The notes beneath the pieces were generated by a model. It saw nothing but the letters and a program-made list of their open reading frames with translations. It made no database searches and had not been told where the DNA came from. Position numbers and translations under genes: made by a program. A stretch of DNA of 64,000 nucleotides from assembly GCF_016863095.1 (NCBI RefSeq), contig NZ_BOOF01000020.1, positions 62,001 to 126,000 of the forward strand, in the 5' to 3' direction. Source of the DNA: Microbispora siamensis (GTDB lineage: Bacteria > Actinomycetota > Actinomycetes > Streptosporangiales > Streptosporangiaceae). Below are positions 31,147-43,760 of this stretch, piece after piece; position 1 is the first letter of the stretch; each line of letters opens with the position of its first letter.

Positions 31147-32376
31147 TCAGGAGAACTCGGCGAGCGTGCGCTCCGCCTCCTGGAGCCAGGAGCGGCGGGC
31201 GGCCAGCGCCTCCTCCGCCTCCTTGACGTCCTTGTCCCGGCCGGCCGTCTGGGCCTTGGCCAGCCGCGTCTCCAGCTGGTCGATCGACCTGCGGAGCTGG
31301 TTGACCGTGTCCTGGGCGCGAGCCCTGGCTTCGGGGTTGGAGCGCTTCCACTCGGACTCCTCGGCCCTGCGGACCGCGTCGTCGACCTTGCGCAGCCCGC
31401 CCTCCAGACGGTCGCGCTGGTCGCGCGGCACCGGGCCCGCGGCCTCCCAGCGCTCCAGGATGCCCCGCAGCGCCGTGCGCGCGGCCCGCGCGTCGGTGAC
31501 CGGCAGCAGCTTCTCGGCCTCGGCCAGCAGGGCCTCCTTCACCTCGGCGTTCGCCGCGAAGGAGGCGTCCCGCTCCGCGAACACCGCCGAGCGGGCCTGG
31601 AAGAACTGGTCCTGGGCGGCCTTGAAGCGCGCCCACAGCTCGTCCTCGACCTCGCGGGAGGCGCGTCCCGCGGCCTTCCACTGGCGCATCAGCTCCCGGT
31701 AGGCCGCCGCGGTGGCGTTCCAGTCCGTCGAGTCCGCCAGGGCCTCCGCCTCGCTGACGATGTGCTCCTTGGTGCCGCGCACCGCGTCGCGCTGCTGGTC
31801 GAGCGAGGAGAAGTACGCCTTGCGCCGCTTGGCGAAGGCCGTACGCGCCGTGGACAGCCTCTTCCACAGCGTCGCCTCGGTGGCCCGGTCGACCCGCTCG
31901 GCGGCCTTCCACTCGTCGACGAGCTGCCGCAGCCGCTCACCGCCGGACTTCCAGTGCGTCGTCTCCTCGGCGATGCGCTCGGCCTCGGCGACGATGCGCT
32001 CCTTCACCTCGCGCGCGTGCGCCCGGGCCTGGTCGCGCGCGGCCCGCAGCTCCTCGCGCCGCTTGCCGACCAGCTCGGTCAGCGCCGTCAGCCGGTCCTG
32101 CAGCGAACCGAGGTCGCCGACCGCGTGCGCCTCGGCCACCGACTCCCGCAGCTTGGCGATGCTCGCCTCGGCCTGGGCCGGCGCGAGGTCGGTGCCGCGC
32201 ACCCGCTGCTCCAGGAGCTGCACCTGGCCCGCCAGCTCGTCGAACTTCCGGCGGTAGTAGGCCAGCGCCTCCTCCGGCTCACCGGCCTGCCAGGACCCGA
32301 CGGCCCGTTCTCCCTCAGCCGTACGCACGTAGACGGTGCCGTCCTCGTCTACCCGGCCCCACGGGTCGGTGCTCAC
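31147..32376 (-). CDS. DUF349 domain protein
   Basis: A 409-residue, almost wholly helical, Arg/Glu/Ala-rich protein made of repeated DUF349 units; repeats of the form W-K-A-A-x-R-x-x-R-x-x-E-x-x-L-W-x-R-F recur at about 165, 240 and, more weakly, 310. Long coiled-coil stretches are obvious. DUF349 proteins are poorly understood, with proposed links to RNA or ribosomes. GTG 32376 has GGGAGGA 5 nt upstream and is preferred to GTG 32391. It is convergent with relA. Confidence 0.85.
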   Translation of the reverse strand: MSTDPWGRVDEDGTVYVRTAEGERAVGSWQAGEPEEALAYYRRKFDELAGQVQLLEQRVRGTDLAPAQAEASIAKLRESVAEAHAVGDLGSLQDRLTALTELVGKRREELRAARDQARAHAREVKERIVAEAERIAEETTHWKSGGERLRQLVDEWKAAERVDRATEATLWKRLSTARTAFAKRRKAYFSSLDQQRDAVRGTKEHIVSEAEALADSTDWNATAAAYRELMRQWKAAGRASREVEDELWARFKAAQDQFFQARSAVFAERDASFAANAEVKEALLAEAEKLLPVTDARAARTALRGILERWEAAGPVPRDQRDRLEGGLRKVDDAVRRAEESEWKRSNPEARARAQDTVNQLRRSIDQLETRLAKAQTAGRDKDVKEAEEALAARRSWLQEAERTLAEFS

Positions 32377-32435
32377 CGTGTCCTCCCGCACTTGAATCAG
32401 CCTCCAGGGCTCGATGTGCCCTTGGTTGTATTACG

Positions 32436-33284
32436 TCAGCTCTTGCTGGTGATTGTCACGTCTTTGATGACCACGGGCTGCTTCGGGGCACCAGTGCCGT
32501 CCCCGCCGGCACTGGGGATGACGCCCTTCTTGGCGACCTTGTCCACGATTTCGAGTCCTTTGGTCACCGTACCGAAAGGCGTGTAGTCGGGGGTCAGCCC
32601 GGTGTCCCCGAACACGATGAAGAACTGGCTTCCGTTGGTGTTCGGGCCGCTGTTCGCCATCGCGATCACGCCCCGCGTGTACTTGGCGCCCGCCAGGTTC
32701 TCGTTGGCGAAGCGGTAGCCGGGACCGCCCTGGCCGTCGGTCGGGTTCTTGCCGTCGGCCTTGGCCAGCGGGTCGCCGCACTGCAGGATCGGGAAGTCCG
32801 TGCCCATCCGGTGGCACTTCGTGTTGTCGAAGTAGTCCTTGGACGCCAGGAACTTGAACGAGTTGACCGTGCAGGGCGCCTTCTCGCTGTCCAGCCTCGC
32901 GACGATGTCGCCGAGGTTGGTCTTGATGGTCATGGTCGCCGGGGCGGTGCTCACCTTCTCCGGGGGCATGCCGACGTTCTTGACCTGGCCGCTGCCCTCG
33001 TCCGCGACGTAGCCGCAGGTGCCCTTGGCCGGGTCGTACGGCTTGGGGTCGGCCACGGCGGGCTTGATGCTCGCCGACGGCGACGCGGACGCCGTGGCGC
33101 TGCTGTCGTCGCGACCGAGAAGGGTCGTCGCCGCCACCACGCCGCCGATCACCACCACCACGGCCGCGGTGGTGCCTATGATCGCGGTGCGCCGCGACTT
33201 CTGCTCGCGTTCCGCGCGTGCCCGCAGCTGCCGTTCGTAGTGCTCCCGGGCCAGCTGCTTCTGCCGGTCCTTGCCGGTGACCAC
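32436..33284 (-). CDS. Membrane-anchored cyclophilin-type peptidyl-prolyl isomerase
   Basis: A 282-residue protein: a basic cytoplasmic tail, one transmembrane helix (about residues 37-57), a Ser/Ala linker, then an exported cyclophilin domain with P-C-T-V-N-S-F-K-F-L and N-T-N-G-S-Q-F-F-I-V-F. It matches M. tuberculosis PpiB (Rv2582) in order. It should assist folding of proteins outside the membrane. GTG 33284 has GGGAGG 5 nt upstream; longer in-frame starts lack one. A second anchored cyclophilin lies 4 kb away. Confidence 0.92.
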   Translation of the reverse strand: MVTGKDRQKQLAREHYERQLRARAEREQKSRRTAIIGTTAAVVVVIGGVVAATTLLGRDDSSATASASPSASIKPAVADPKPYDPAKGTCGYVADEGSGQVKNVGMPPEKVSTAPATMTIKTNLGDIVARLDSEKAPCTVNSFKFLASKDYFDNTKCHRMGTDFPILQCGDPLAKADGKNPTDGQGGPGYRFANENLAGAKYTRGVIAMANSGPNTNGSQFFIVFGDTGLTPDYTPFGTVTKGLEIVDKVAKKGVIPSAGGDGTGAPKQPVVIKDVTITSKS

Positions 33285-33388
33285 TTCGACCTCCCGACTT
33301 TCCTGTTTCCCATGGTCGTACGCCCGGACGCGATCTCGCCGGCGCGTGCCCGCCACACCCGGGAGGTGCTCCGGGAACGGCGGCCCGT

Positions 33389-33416
33389 TCTATAGCATCC
33401 GGCTCGACTGCTCCAA
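33389..33416 (-). promoter_or_regulatory. Promoter of the first cyclophilin gene
   Basis: On the minus strand TTGGAG (33411-33416), 16-nt spacer, TATAGA (33389-33394). The 268-bp region 33285-33552 also holds a plus-strand -10-like TACATT at 33499-33504 for the hydrolase gene. Confidence 0.6.
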
Positions 33417-33552
33417 GAATGACTATTGAGGTGGGCGAATCGTATCGGCTGACGGGTATTGGTTCGCAGCCTGCCGACCCGCACCGGTACCCTTCGGTTA
33501 CATTCGCTCGCGCAATCCTTGATTGATCCGTAGAGACGCAGAGGCCGCTTCC

Positions 33553-34236
33553 GTGCTCGTCGCCGGGTTTCCCGCAGGGTCGTTCCAGACCAACTGTTAC
33601 GTCGTCGCTCCCGCTGCAGGCGAGGAGTGCGTGGTCGTCGACCCAGGTCAGGACGCCGTGGAGGATCTCGACGCGCTGCTGCGCGAGCACCGGCTCAAGC
33701 CGGTCGCGGTGCTGCTCACCCACGGCCACATCGACCACGTGTGGTCGGTGGCCCCGGTGTGCGGCGCCCGCGACGTGCCCGCGTGGATCCACCCGGAGGA
33801 CCGCGACCTGCTGTCGGACCCGGCGAAGGGGTTCCCGCCGCAGGCGGGCCAGGCGTTCGGCGGGCTGAAACTTTCCGAGCCCGACGACGTACGGGAGCTG
33901 GCGGACGGGGCCGTGCTGTCGCTGGCCGGGCTGGAGCTCACGGTCGAGCACAGGCCGGGCCATACCAGGGGGTCGGTGACGTTCCGGACGCCCGTCGAGG
34001 ACTCCCAGGTCCTGTTCGCGGGCGACCTGCTGTTCGCCGGCTCCATCGGCCGTACCGACCTGCCCGGCGGCGACTACGCCGCCATGCTGCGCAGCCTCGC
34101 CAAGACGCTGACGCTGCCGGACGAGACCACGGTCCTGCCCGGCCACGGACCTCAGACGACCATCGGCCGCGAGCGCGCGACCAACCCCTTCCTCAGGGAC
34201 GTCGCGCCGCACGCAGGCCCGACCAGGGGATTGTGA
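33553..34236 (+). CDS. Metallo-beta-lactamase fold hydrolase (glyoxalase II-like)
   Basis: A 227-residue enzyme with the T-H-G-H-I-D-H metal motif (His57, His59, Asp61, His62), then R-P-G-H-T-R-G-S-V and L-F-A-G-D-L-L-F, as in hydroxyacylglutathione-hydrolase-like proteins. It corresponds to M. tuberculosis Rv2581c. The substrate is unknown, since actinomycetes lack glutathione. GTG 33553 fits the family N-terminus; TTG 33523 is a longer alternative. The stop overlaps hisS by one base, so the two are coupled. Confidence 0.88.
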   Translation: MLVAGFPAGSFQTNCYVVAPAAGEECVVVDPGQDAVEDLDALLREHRLKPVAVLLTHGHIDHVWSVAPVCGARDVPAWIHPEDRDLLSDPAKGFPPQAGQAFGGLKLSEPDDVRELADGAVLSLAGLELTVEHRPGHTRGSVTFRTPVEDSQVLFAGDLLFAGSIGRTDLPGGDYAAMLRSLAKTLTLPDETTVLPGHGPQTTIGRERATNPFLRDVAPHAGPTRGL

Positions 34237-35492
34237 TGACCTTTCAGGCGCCCAAGGGCACCTTCGACTGGATGCCACCGCGTTCGGAGTGGGCTCTCGC
34301 CGTACGGGACGCCCTGGCCGCGCCGGCCCGCCGCGCCGGTTACGGCTACATCGAGACGCCGGCCTTCGAGGACACGGCGCTGTTCTCGCGCGGCGTCGGC
34401 GAGTCGACCGACATCGTGACCAAGGAGATGTACACGTTCACGAGCCGGGGCGGCCAGTCGCTGACGCTGCGCCCCGAGGGCACCGCGAGCGTGATGCGTG
34501 CCGTGCTCGAACACGGCCTGTACGGCGGGCCGCTGCCGATCAAGCTGTGGTATTCGGGCAGCTACTTCCGCTACGAGCGGGCCCAGGCGGGGCGCTATCG
34601 CCACTTCTCCCAGGTGGGGGCGGAGGCCCTGGGGGCCGAGGACCCGGCGCTCGACGCCGAGCTGATCGTGCTGGCGATGGACGGCTACGCCTCGCTGGGC
34701 CTGCGCGGCGTCCGGCTGCTGCTGAACTCGCTCGGCTGCAAGGAGTGCCGCCCGGCCTACCGCGCCGCGCTGCAGGACTTCCTGCGCGGCCTGGACCTCG
34801 ACGAGCCCACCCGCAACCGCATCGAGATCAACCCACTGCGGGTGCTCGACGACAAGCGCCCCGAGGTGCGCGCGCAGCTGGAGAACGCGCCGCTGGTCAC
34901 CGACCACCTGTGCGGGGCCTGCAAGGCCTACCACGAGGAGGTCAGGGGCCTGCTGACGGCCGCCGGCGTGACGTACGAGGACGACCCCCGGCTCGTGCGC
35001 GGCCTGGACTACTACACGCGTACGACCTTCGAGTTCCTGCACGACGGCCTGGGCGCCCAGTCGGCGGTCGGCGGAGGCGGGCGCTACGACGGGCTGAGCG
35101 AGCAGATCGGCGGCCCGGCGCTGCCCAGCGTGGGCTGGGCCCTCGGGGTGGACCGCACGGTGCTGGCGATGGAGGCCGAGGGCCTGCTCGCCGAGCGCCC
35201 CCGCGGCGTCGAGGTGTTCGCCGTGCCGCTCGGCGAGGAGGCTAGGCGGCGCGTGTTCCCGCTCGTGAGCGAGCTGCGCCGGGCCGGTCTCGCGGTCGAC
35301 ATGGCCTTCGGCGGCCGTGGCGTCAAGGGCGCGATGAAGGCCGCCGACCGCAGCGGCGCGCGGTACGCGCTCATCCTCGGCGACCGAGATATCGAGGCGG
35401 GAGCCGTGCAAGTGAAGGACCTGACCACAGCCGACCAGACCGCGGTTCCGCTCGCGGAGGTCGTCCAGTTCTTGAAGGGGAAACTCTCGTGA
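34236..35492 (+). CDS. hisS: Histidyl-tRNA synthetase
   Basis: A 418-residue class II synthetase. Motif 1 region is [10 protein letters not shown], motif 2 [14 protein letters not shown], and the HisA motifs [12 protein letters not shown] and G-G-G-G-R-Y-D-G-L are clear; the C-terminal anticodon domain follows. ATG overlaps the upstream gene by one base, and the stop overlaps aspS by 4 nt. Confidence 0.97.
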   Translation: MTFQAPKGTFDWMPPRSEWALAVRDALAAPARRAGYGYIETPAFEDTALFSRGVGESTDIVTKEMYTFTSRGGQSLTLRPEGTASVMRAVLEHGLYGGPLPIKLWYSGSYFRYERAQAGRYRHFSQVGAEALGAEDPALDAELIVLAMDGYASLGLRGVRLLLNSLGCKECRPAYRAALQDFLRGLDLDEPTRNRIEINPLRVLDDKRPEVRAQLENAPLVTDHLCGACKAYHEEVRGLLTAAGVTYEDDPRLVRGLDYYTRTTFEFLHDGLGAQSAVGGGGRYDGLSEQIGGPALPSVGWALGVDRTVLAMEAEGLLAERPRGVEVFAVPLGEEARRRVFPLVSELRRAGLAVDMAFGGRGVKGAMKAADRSGARYALILGDRDIEAGAVQVKDLTTADQTAVPLAEVVQFLKGKLS

Positions 35493-37249
35493 TCCGCACC
35501 CACGAGGCAGGCACGCTCCGCAAGGAGCACGCGGGCCAGAAGGTGACGCTGGCCGGATGGGTGGCGCGCCGGCGCGACCACGGCGGCGTGGTCTTCATCG
35601 ACCTGCGCGACGCCTCCGGCTCGGCCCAGGTGGTCTTCCGCGAGGAGGACCACGCTCACGACCTGCGCGCGGAGTACTGCGTGAAGGTCACAGGCGAGGT
35701 ACGCCAGCGCCCGGCCGGCAACGAGAACCCCGATCTGCCCACGGGCGAGATCGAGGTCGTCGCCTCCGAGGTGGAGGTGCTGAGCGAGTCGGCGCCGCTG
35801 CCGTTCCCGATCGAGGGCAGCTCGGGCGTGTCGGAGGAGGCGCGGCTGAAGTACCGCTACCTCGACATCCGCCGTCAGCGGATCGCCGACGCGCTGCGGA
35901 TCCGCTCGCAGGCGACCTACCTCGCCAACGAGGTCATGCGCGAGCGCGGGTTCGTCTACGTCGAGACGCCGAACCTGACCCGCTCGACGCCCGAGGGCGC
36001 CCGCGACTTCCTGGTGCCCGTCCGGCTCCAGCCGGGCAACTGGTACGCCCTGCCGCAGTCGCCCCAGCTGTTCAAGCAGCTCCTCATGGTGTCCGGCCTG
36101 GAGCGCTACTACCAGCTCGCCCGCTGCTTCCGCGACGAGGACCTGCGGGCCGACCGGCAGCCCGAGTTCACCCAGATCGACATCGAGATGTCGTTCGTGG
36201 ACCAGGACGACGTGATCGAGCTGGGCGAGGCGCTCATCGGGCGGATCTGGAAGGAGACGCTCGGCTACGAGCTGCCCACGCCGCTGCCCCGGATGACGTA
36301 CGCCGAGGCGATGGCGCGGTACGGCTCGGACAAGCCCGACCTGCGCTTCGGCGTCGAGCTGACCGACCTCACGGACTACTTCTCCGGCACCTCGTTCCGC
36401 GTCTTCCAGGCGCCGTACGTGGGCGCGGTCGTGATGCCCGGCGGCGCCTCGCAGACCCGCAGGGAGCTCGACGCCTGGCAGGAGTGGGCCAAGTCGCGCG
36501 GCGCGCGCGGCCTGGCGTACGTGCTGGTGCAGGAGGACGGCACGCTGGGCGGCCCGGTGGCCAAGAACCTGTCGGAGACCGAGCTGGCCGGCCTCGCCGA
36601 GGCGACCGGCGCCAAGCCCGGCGACGCGGTCTTCTTCGCGGCCGGCGCGCGCGCGGCCTCCCGCGACCTGCTCGGCGCGGCCCGCCTGGAGATCGGCCGC
36701 CGCTGCGACCTGATCGACGAGTCGCAGTGGTCGTTCCTGTGGATCGTCGACGCCCCGATGTTCGAAGAGGACGGCGAGGGCGGCTGGACCCCGGTCCACC
36801 ACCCGTTCACCTCGCCGAAGCCCGAGTGGGCCGACACCTTCCAGGACAACCCCGGCGAGGCCCTGGCGTACGCGTACGACATGGTCTGCAACGGCATGGA
36901 GATCGGCGGCGGCTCGATCCGTATCCACCGCGCCGAGATGCAGCAGCGCGTGTTCGACGTGCTCGGCATCTCCAAGGAGGAGGCCGAGAGCAAGTTCGGC
37001 TGGCTGCTTGAGGCGTTCAAGTACGGCCCGCCGCCGCACGGCGGCATCGCCTACGGCTGGGACCGCGTCTGCATGCTGCTCGCGGGCGGCGAGTCGATCC
37101 GGGACGTGATCGCGTTCCCGAAGACGGCGTCCGGCTTCGACCCGTTGAGCGGGGCGCCCACCCCGATCAGCCCGGAGCAGCGCAAGGAGGCCGGCGTGGA
37201 CGCCACGCCGAAGGGCGACAGGCCCGAGCCCGCCGCGCAGCAGAGCTGA
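35489..37249 (+). CDS. aspS: Aspartyl-tRNA synthetase
   Basis: A 586-residue bacterial-type AspRS: N-terminal OB anticodon domain ([13 protein letters not shown]), class II catalytic core ([24 protein letters not shown]), a GAD insertion, and motif 3 G-I-A-Y-G-W-D-R. The Pro/Ala-rich last 25 residues are an extension. Many actinobacterial AspRSs also charge tRNA-Asn; I cannot tell here. GTG start, 4-nt overlap with hisS. Confidence 0.97.
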   Translation: MIRTHEAGTLRKEHAGQKVTLAGWVARRRDHGGVVFIDLRDASGSAQVVFREEDHAHDLRAEYCVKVTGEVRQRPAGNENPDLPTGEIEVVASEVEVLSESAPLPFPIEGSSGVSEEARLKYRYLDIRRQRIADALRIRSQATYLANEVMRERGFVYVETPNLTRSTPEGARDFLVPVRLQPGNWYALPQSPQLFKQLLMVSGLERYYQLARCFRDEDLRADRQPEFTQIDIEMSFVDQDDVIELGEALIGRIWKETLGYELPTPLPRMTYAEAMARYGSDKPDLRFGVELTDLTDYFSGTSFRVFQAPYVGAVVMPGGASQTRRELDAWQEWAKSRGARGLAYVLVQEDGTLGGPVAKNLSETELAGLAEATGAKPGDAVFFAAGARAASRDLLGAARLEIGRRCDLIDESQWSFLWIVDAPMFEEDGEGGWTPVHHPFTSPKPEWADTFQDNPGEALAYAYDMVCNGMEIGGGSIRIHRAEMQQRVFDVLGISKEEAESKFGWLLEAFKYGPPPHGGIAYGWDRVCMLLAGGESIRDVIAFPKTASGFDPLSGAPTPISPEQRKEAGVDATPKGDRPEPAAQQS

Positions 37250-37260
37250 TCCCGACACAG

Positions 37261-37294
37261 GACGGCCCCCGCGACACCGGTCGCGGGGGCCGTC
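37261..37294. terminator. Bidirectional terminator, aspS and cyclophilin genes
   Basis: A perfect 15-bp stem (GACGGCCCCCGCGAC with GTCGCGGGGGCCGTC, 4-nt loop) between convergent genes, 11 nt after the aspS stop. Confidence 0.78.
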
Positions 37295-37310
37295 GTGCGT
37301 CCGGGGACGC

Positions 37311-38231
37311 TCAGACGATGGTCACGTCCTTGATCACGACCTTCTTCTTGGGGGCGTTGGAGCCCTCGCCCCGCACGTCGGCGGTGGGGTCGCCGTTGAA
37401 CGGGATGATCCCGCCCCTGGCGATCTTGTCGATGACGTTCATGCCCTTGCTCACCACGCCGATCATGGTGAACGCGCCGCCGGCGGCGGTCAGCTGGCTG
37501 TTCTCGTCGCTGAAGGAGATGAAGAACTGGCTGCCGTTGGAGTTGGCGTCCTCCGTGTTCTGCGCCAGTCCGACGGTTCCCCGGACGAGCGGCATGCCGC
37601 CGAGGTTCTCGTCGTCGAACAGGTAGCCGGGGCCGCCCGTGCCGTCCTCCTTGCGCTTGCCGTCGCCCGTGGCCAGGGGGTCGCCGCACTGCAGCATCCC
37701 GAGTCCCACGGTCTCCACGGTGGCGAGGCGGTGGCACTTCGTGTTGTCGTAGAAGTTCTTACTGGCCAGGAACGCGAGCGAGTTCACCGCGCACGGCACG
37801 TCCTTCGTGGCCAGGTCGATGACGATCTCGCCCTGGTTGGTCGTGATGATCATCTGCTTGGCCAGGATGACCCTCCTGGTCAGCTTGCTGGGCGGGAAGC
37901 CCACGAACTTCGACGGGGCGCCCGTGTCGTCCTTGCGGTACTGGCAGGTGACCTGACGCAGGCTGGTGGGCTGGGCCGTCGGCGTGGGGTTCGCGAGCTC
38001 GGTGTGCGTCACCTTGGGACCCTCTGAGTCAGAGGGCGAGGCGGAGGCCGATGGGGTGGCCTCGGCTGTGGTCTTGGCCGAGCCGTCACTGCAGGCCACC
38101 AGGCTGCCCGCCAGCGCGAGGAGCCCCAGCCCGGCGCCGAGGGTGCCACGCAGGCGGCGACGGGGGGTGGTCGCGCGCCCGGTCGTGCTCACGCGCGAAG
38201 CCGGTTGCTTCTGCCGATCAGTGTCGGTCAC
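37311..38231 (-). CDS. Lipoprotein cyclophilin-type peptidyl-prolyl isomerase
   Basis: A 306-residue exported cyclophilin. A basic N-region, hydrophobic helix and lipobox S-L-V-A-C (Cys about 47) indicate a lipoprotein; a Ser/Thr/Pro linker leads to the cyclophilin domain with P-C-A-V-N-S-L-A-F-L and N-S-N-G-S-Q-F-F-I-S-F. It is a diverged paralogue of the gene at 32.4 kb, sharing the M-x-I-x-T-N-x-G-x-I pattern and the ending V-V-I-K-D-V-T-I. GTG start with GGGAAGG upstream; a -10-like TAGAGT lies about 40 nt before the start. Confidence 0.92.
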   Translation of the reverse strand: MTDTDRQKQPASRVSTTGRATTPRRRLRGTLGAGLGLLALAGSLVACSDGSAKTTAEATPSASASPSDSEGPKVTHTELANPTPTAQPTSLRQVTCQYRKDDTGAPSKFVGFPPSKLTRRVILAKQMIITTNQGEIVIDLATKDVPCAVNSLAFLASKNFYDNTKCHRLATVETVGLGMLQCGDPLATGDGKRKEDGTGGPGYLFDDENLGGMPLVRGTVGLAQNTEDANSNGSQFFISFSDENSQLTAAGGAFTMIGVVSKGMNVIDKIARGGIIPFNGDPTADVRGEGSNAPKKKVVIKDVTIV

Positions 38232-38364
38232 CGCTATGCCTTCCCTTTCCCCTTTTGTTACGACTGATGCGTCACTCTATCCGTGATCCCGTCGGCTTCG
38301 TGTAAAGCAGACGTCCCAGGGGTATCACGACAGTTTGCGCTCATCTTGCTCTCAGATCCGCCTG

Positions 38365-38390
38365 GGAACCTCCTGCCGAGCGAATCCGTA
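38365..38390 (+). promoter_or_regulatory. Candidate ECF-sigma (SigE-type) promoter
   Basis: GGAAC (38365-38369), exactly 17 nt, then CGTA (38387-38390). This fits the GGAAC-N16/17-CGTT pattern of SigE-like ECF factors and lies about 55 nt upstream of the DUF2231 ATG. Confidence 0.5.
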
Positions 38391-38446
38391 CAAGGGAGTA
38401 CGGCTCGCGATCCGCGCCCCGGTTGCCGTCTCAGGAGCGATGCACG

Positions 38447-38914
38447 ATGTTCGACCAGGTCTTCGGACTCCCGGCCCATGCTCTCATCGTCCACGCGGCC
38501 GTGATCTTCGCGCCGCTGCTCGCGGTGCTGTCGATCGCGTACGCCGCGCTGCCCCGCCTCCGGCACAAGCTCGACTGGGCCCTGGTCGTGACCGCCGTGG
38601 TGGCCCTCGGCTCGGTGTTCGCGGCCAAGGAGAGCGGGGAGGCGCTGGAGCACCGGCTGTTCCAGGGCCGGCCCTCCGAGGCGATCGAGGTCCACAGCGG
38701 CCTCGCGGACATCCTCGTGCCGGTGACCGCGATCCTGACCGTCGCGTCCCTGCTGATGGTGTGGCTCACCCGGGCCCGCCGCGCCCCCGAGGGCGGCGGC
38801 TCGCGGGCCGTCGCCCTGGTCGTGTCGGCCGCCGCCGTGATCCTCGCCGTGGCCGTCGGCTACTACGCCGTACGGACCGGGCACACGGGCGCGACGGCCG
38901 TGTGGGGCCGCTGA
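38447..38914 (+). CDS. DUF2231 integral membrane protein
   Basis: A 155-residue protein with four predicted helices. The start [18 protein letters not shown] matches the DUF2231 pattern with its two membrane-embedded histidines, and [10 protein letters not shown] supplies a third. The histidines could bind haem or metal, which is speculation. ATG 38447 follows CAGGAG by 9 nt. It is 16 bp upstream of rarA, but rarA has its own promoter. Confidence 0.82.
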   Translation: MFDQVFGLPAHALIVHAAVIFAPLLAVLSIAYAALPRLRHKLDWALVVTAVVALGSVFAAKESGEALEHRLFQGRPSEAIEVHSGLADILVPVTAILTVASLLMVWLTRARRAPEGGGSRAVALVVSAAAVILAVAVGYYAVRTGHTGATAVWGR

Positions 38915-38917
38915 CGG

Positions 38918-38923
38918 TAGTGT
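38918..38923 (+). promoter_or_regulatory. -10 element, leaderless rarA promoter
   Basis: TAGTGT ends 7 nt before GTG 38931, within the 16-bp gap after the upstream stop codon; no ribosome binding site fits. Confidence 0.5.
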
Positions 38924-38930
38924 CGGCGAT

Positions 38931-40238
38931 GTGGAGAGCCTGTTCGATTCGGCCGCCGAGGAGGCGCACCGGGGCCAGGAGCCGCTGGCCGTGCGGATGC
39001 GGCCGCGCTCGCTGGAGGAGGTGATCGGCCAGCGGCACCTGCTGGGGCCCGGCACGCCGCTGCGCCGTCTGGTGGAGAGCGACGCCCCCATGTCGCTGTT
39101 CCTGTGGGGACCCCCGGGCACCGGCAAGACCACGCTGGCGTACGTCGTGGCCGGCGCGACCAAGCGGAGGTTCGTGGAGATCTCGGCCGTCTCCGCCGGG
39201 GTCAAGGACGTGCGCGCCGCCATCGACCAGGCCCGCCGCGAGCTCGGCATGACCGGCAGGCAGACCGTGCTGTTCGTGGACGAGGTCCACCGGTTCAACA
39301 AGGCGCAGCAGGACGCGCTGCTGCCCGCGGTGGAGAACCGCTGGGTCACGTTCATCGGCGCGACGACGGAGAACCCGTTCTTCTCCGTCATCTCCCCGCT
39401 GCTGTCCCGCTCGCTGCTGCTCACCCTGGAGCCGCTGGCCGAAGACGACGTCCGCGCCGTCCTGGAGCGCGCGGTGGCCGACCCGCGCGGCCTCGGCGGG
39501 CGCGTCACGCTGCAGCCCGACGCCCTCGACCAGCTCGTACGGCTGGCCGGCGGCGACGCTCGGCGCTCGCTGACCTACCTGGAAGCCGCCGCGATGCTGG
39601 CCGACGACGTCACGGTGGAGGTCGTGGAGAAGGCCGTCGACAAGGCGGCCGTGCGCTACGACCGCCAGGGCGACCAGCACTACGACGTGGTCAGCGCGTT
39701 CATCAAGAGCATGCGGGGCTCGGACGCCGACGCCGCGCTGCACTACCTCGCGCGGATGGTGGAGGCGGGGGAGGACCCGCGGTTCATCGCCCGCCGGATC
39801 GTGATCTTCGCCAGCGAGGACGTCGGGATGGCCGATCCCACGTGCCTGCAGGTCGCGGTGGCCGCCGCCCAGGCCGTGGAGTTCATCGGCCTGCCCGAGG
39901 GCAGGATCAACCTCGCCCAGGCGGTCATCCACTGCGCGCTGGCGCCCAAGTCGAACGCGGTCGTGAAGGCGATCGGCGCGGCCTCCGACGACGTGCGGCG
40001 CGGCATGGTGGGCCGCATCCCCGACCACCTGCGCGACGCGCACTACCCGGGCGCGAAGAAGCTCGGCCACGGCAAGGGCTACCAGTACCCGCACGACTTC
40101 GAGCACGGCCTCGTCCGCCAGGACTACGCGCCGGAGGAGCTGCGGGAGCGCCGCTACTACGAGCCGACCGCGCACGGCGCGGAGGCGCGGTTCGCGGAGC
40201 GCTGGGCGAAGATCCGCAGCTTCCTGCGCGGCGGCTGA
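38931..40238 (+). CDS. rarA: Replication-associated recombination AAA+ ATPase RarA
   Basis: A 435-residue clamp-loader-like ATPase (MgsA/WRNIP1 family) acting at stalled forks. The N-terminus [20 protein letters not shown] is diagnostic; Walker A is [11 protein letters not shown], Walker [12 protein letters not shown], sensor 1 G-A-T-T-E-N-P. The C-terminal tetramerisation part has Y-P-H-D-F. GTG start with a -10 only 7 nt upstream. Corresponds to M. tuberculosis Rv2559c. Confidence 0.95.
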   Translation: MESLFDSAAEEAHRGQEPLAVRMRPRSLEEVIGQRHLLGPGTPLRRLVESDAPMSLFLWGPPGTGKTTLAYVVAGATKRRFVEISAVSAGVKDVRAAIDQARRELGMTGRQTVLFVDEVHRFNKAQQDALLPAVENRWVTFIGATTENPFFSVISPLLSRSLLLTLEPLAEDDVRAVLERAVADPRGLGGRVTLQPDALDQLVRLAGGDARRSLTYLEAAAMLADDVTVEVVEKAVDKAAVRYDRQGDQHYDVVSAFIKSMRGSDADAALHYLARMVEAGEDPRFIARRIVIFASEDVGMADPTCLQVAVAAAQAVEFIGLPEGRINLAQAVIHCALAPKSNAVVKAIGAASDDVRRGMVGRIPDHLRDAHYPGAKKLGHGKGYQYPHDFEHGLVRQDYAPEELRERRYYEPTAHGAEARFAERWAKIRSFLRGG

Positions 40239-40342
40239 GCGCGGCCGGTGTGCGACCCGGGGTGTGTGGCGCGGAACGGCGGGCAGGGCGTTCGCGGTAA
40301 GGTCTTGCCATTCCAGCTCCGTTGATCTAGGGAGATCGGCAC

Positions 40343-40813
40343 ATGCTTACCGCGGGAGAGCTGGCGGGCCTCGTGGTCGCCATTTTCTGGGTGATCCTGG
40401 TCTGCTTCATGGTCGTCGTGCTGGTCAGGCTGGCCAGACTGCTGACCGAGACCCGCAAGTCCGTGGCCGAGCTGAGCGACCGCATCGCCCCGCTCCTCGA
40501 CGACATGAGCCAGACCGTCTCCGAGGCCAACCGGCGGCTGGTGGCGGCCGAGGAGATCACGCACAACATGCGTGACGTCAGCGGCAACATGGTCAAGATC
40601 ACCGGGGTGGCGTCCACGCTGTTCGCCGGTCCGGTGCTCAAGATCTCCGCCTTCCGGGACGGCTTCCGCCTGGCGCTGGCCCGGCGTGCCGCCCGCAGGG
40701 TCCCGGCCCGGCGGGTCGCCCGCGGCGGCCCCCGCACCGGCGACAGGATCAGCGAGCGGCACGCGGCCGAGCGCGCCGTGGAGCGCCGGGCGATCGGGAG
40801 GGGACGCGGATGA
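40343..40813 (+). CDS. DUF948 membrane-anchored protein
   Basis: A 156-residue protein: one N-terminal transmembrane helix (about residues 7-28), then a heptad-like region (L-L-T-E-T-R-K-S-V-A-E-L-S-D-R-I) typical of DUF948, and an Arg-rich tail. Function unknown. AGGGAG lies 10 nt before the ATG and a -10-like TAAGGT at about 40298. It leads a run of seven co-directional genes through aroE and overlaps the next start by 4 nt. Confidence 0.82.
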   Translation: MLTAGELAGLVVAIFWVILVCFMVVVLVRLARLLTETRKSVAELSDRIAPLLDDMSQTVSEANRRLVAAEEITHNMRDVSGNMVKITGVASTLFAGPVLKISAFRDGFRLALARRAARRVPARRVARGGPRTGDRISERHAAERAVERRAIGRGRG

Positions 40814-41079
40814 TCCGGCGGCTCTTCTACATGTCCCTGGGCGCGTTCCTCACGGTCTGGACCATGCGTAAGCTTCAGTCGTTGCGGCCCGACCACGTGG
40901 CCAGGCGCACCGCCGACCGCGCGGTGACCCTCGCGGACCAGCTCAGGGACTTCGCCGGCGAGGTGCGCCACCTGTCGGCGAGCAGGGAAACCGAGTTGCG
41001 TGCCGAGTTCGGGCTCGACACGGTTGATGGAAACACCACCGGCAAGAACAGAATCTACGACGTAAAGGACGGCCGCTGA
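40810..41079 (+). CDS. Small DUF6167-type protein
   Basis: An 89-residue protein beginning [17 protein letters not shown], a hydrophobic helix, followed by a charged helical part. Similar small ORFs between the DUF948 gene and alaS are common in actinomycetes; function unknown. It overlaps the DUF948 stop and ends 1 nt before alaS, so it is almost certainly co-translated. Confidence 0.8.
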   Translation: MIRRLFYMSLGAFLTVWTMRKLQSLRPDHVARRTADRAVTLADQLRDFAGEVRHLSASRETELRAEFGLDTVDGNTTGKNRIYDVKDGR

Positions 41080-41080
41080 A

Positions 41081-43753
<2,673 letters not shown>

Positions 43754-43760
43754 GCGGCCG

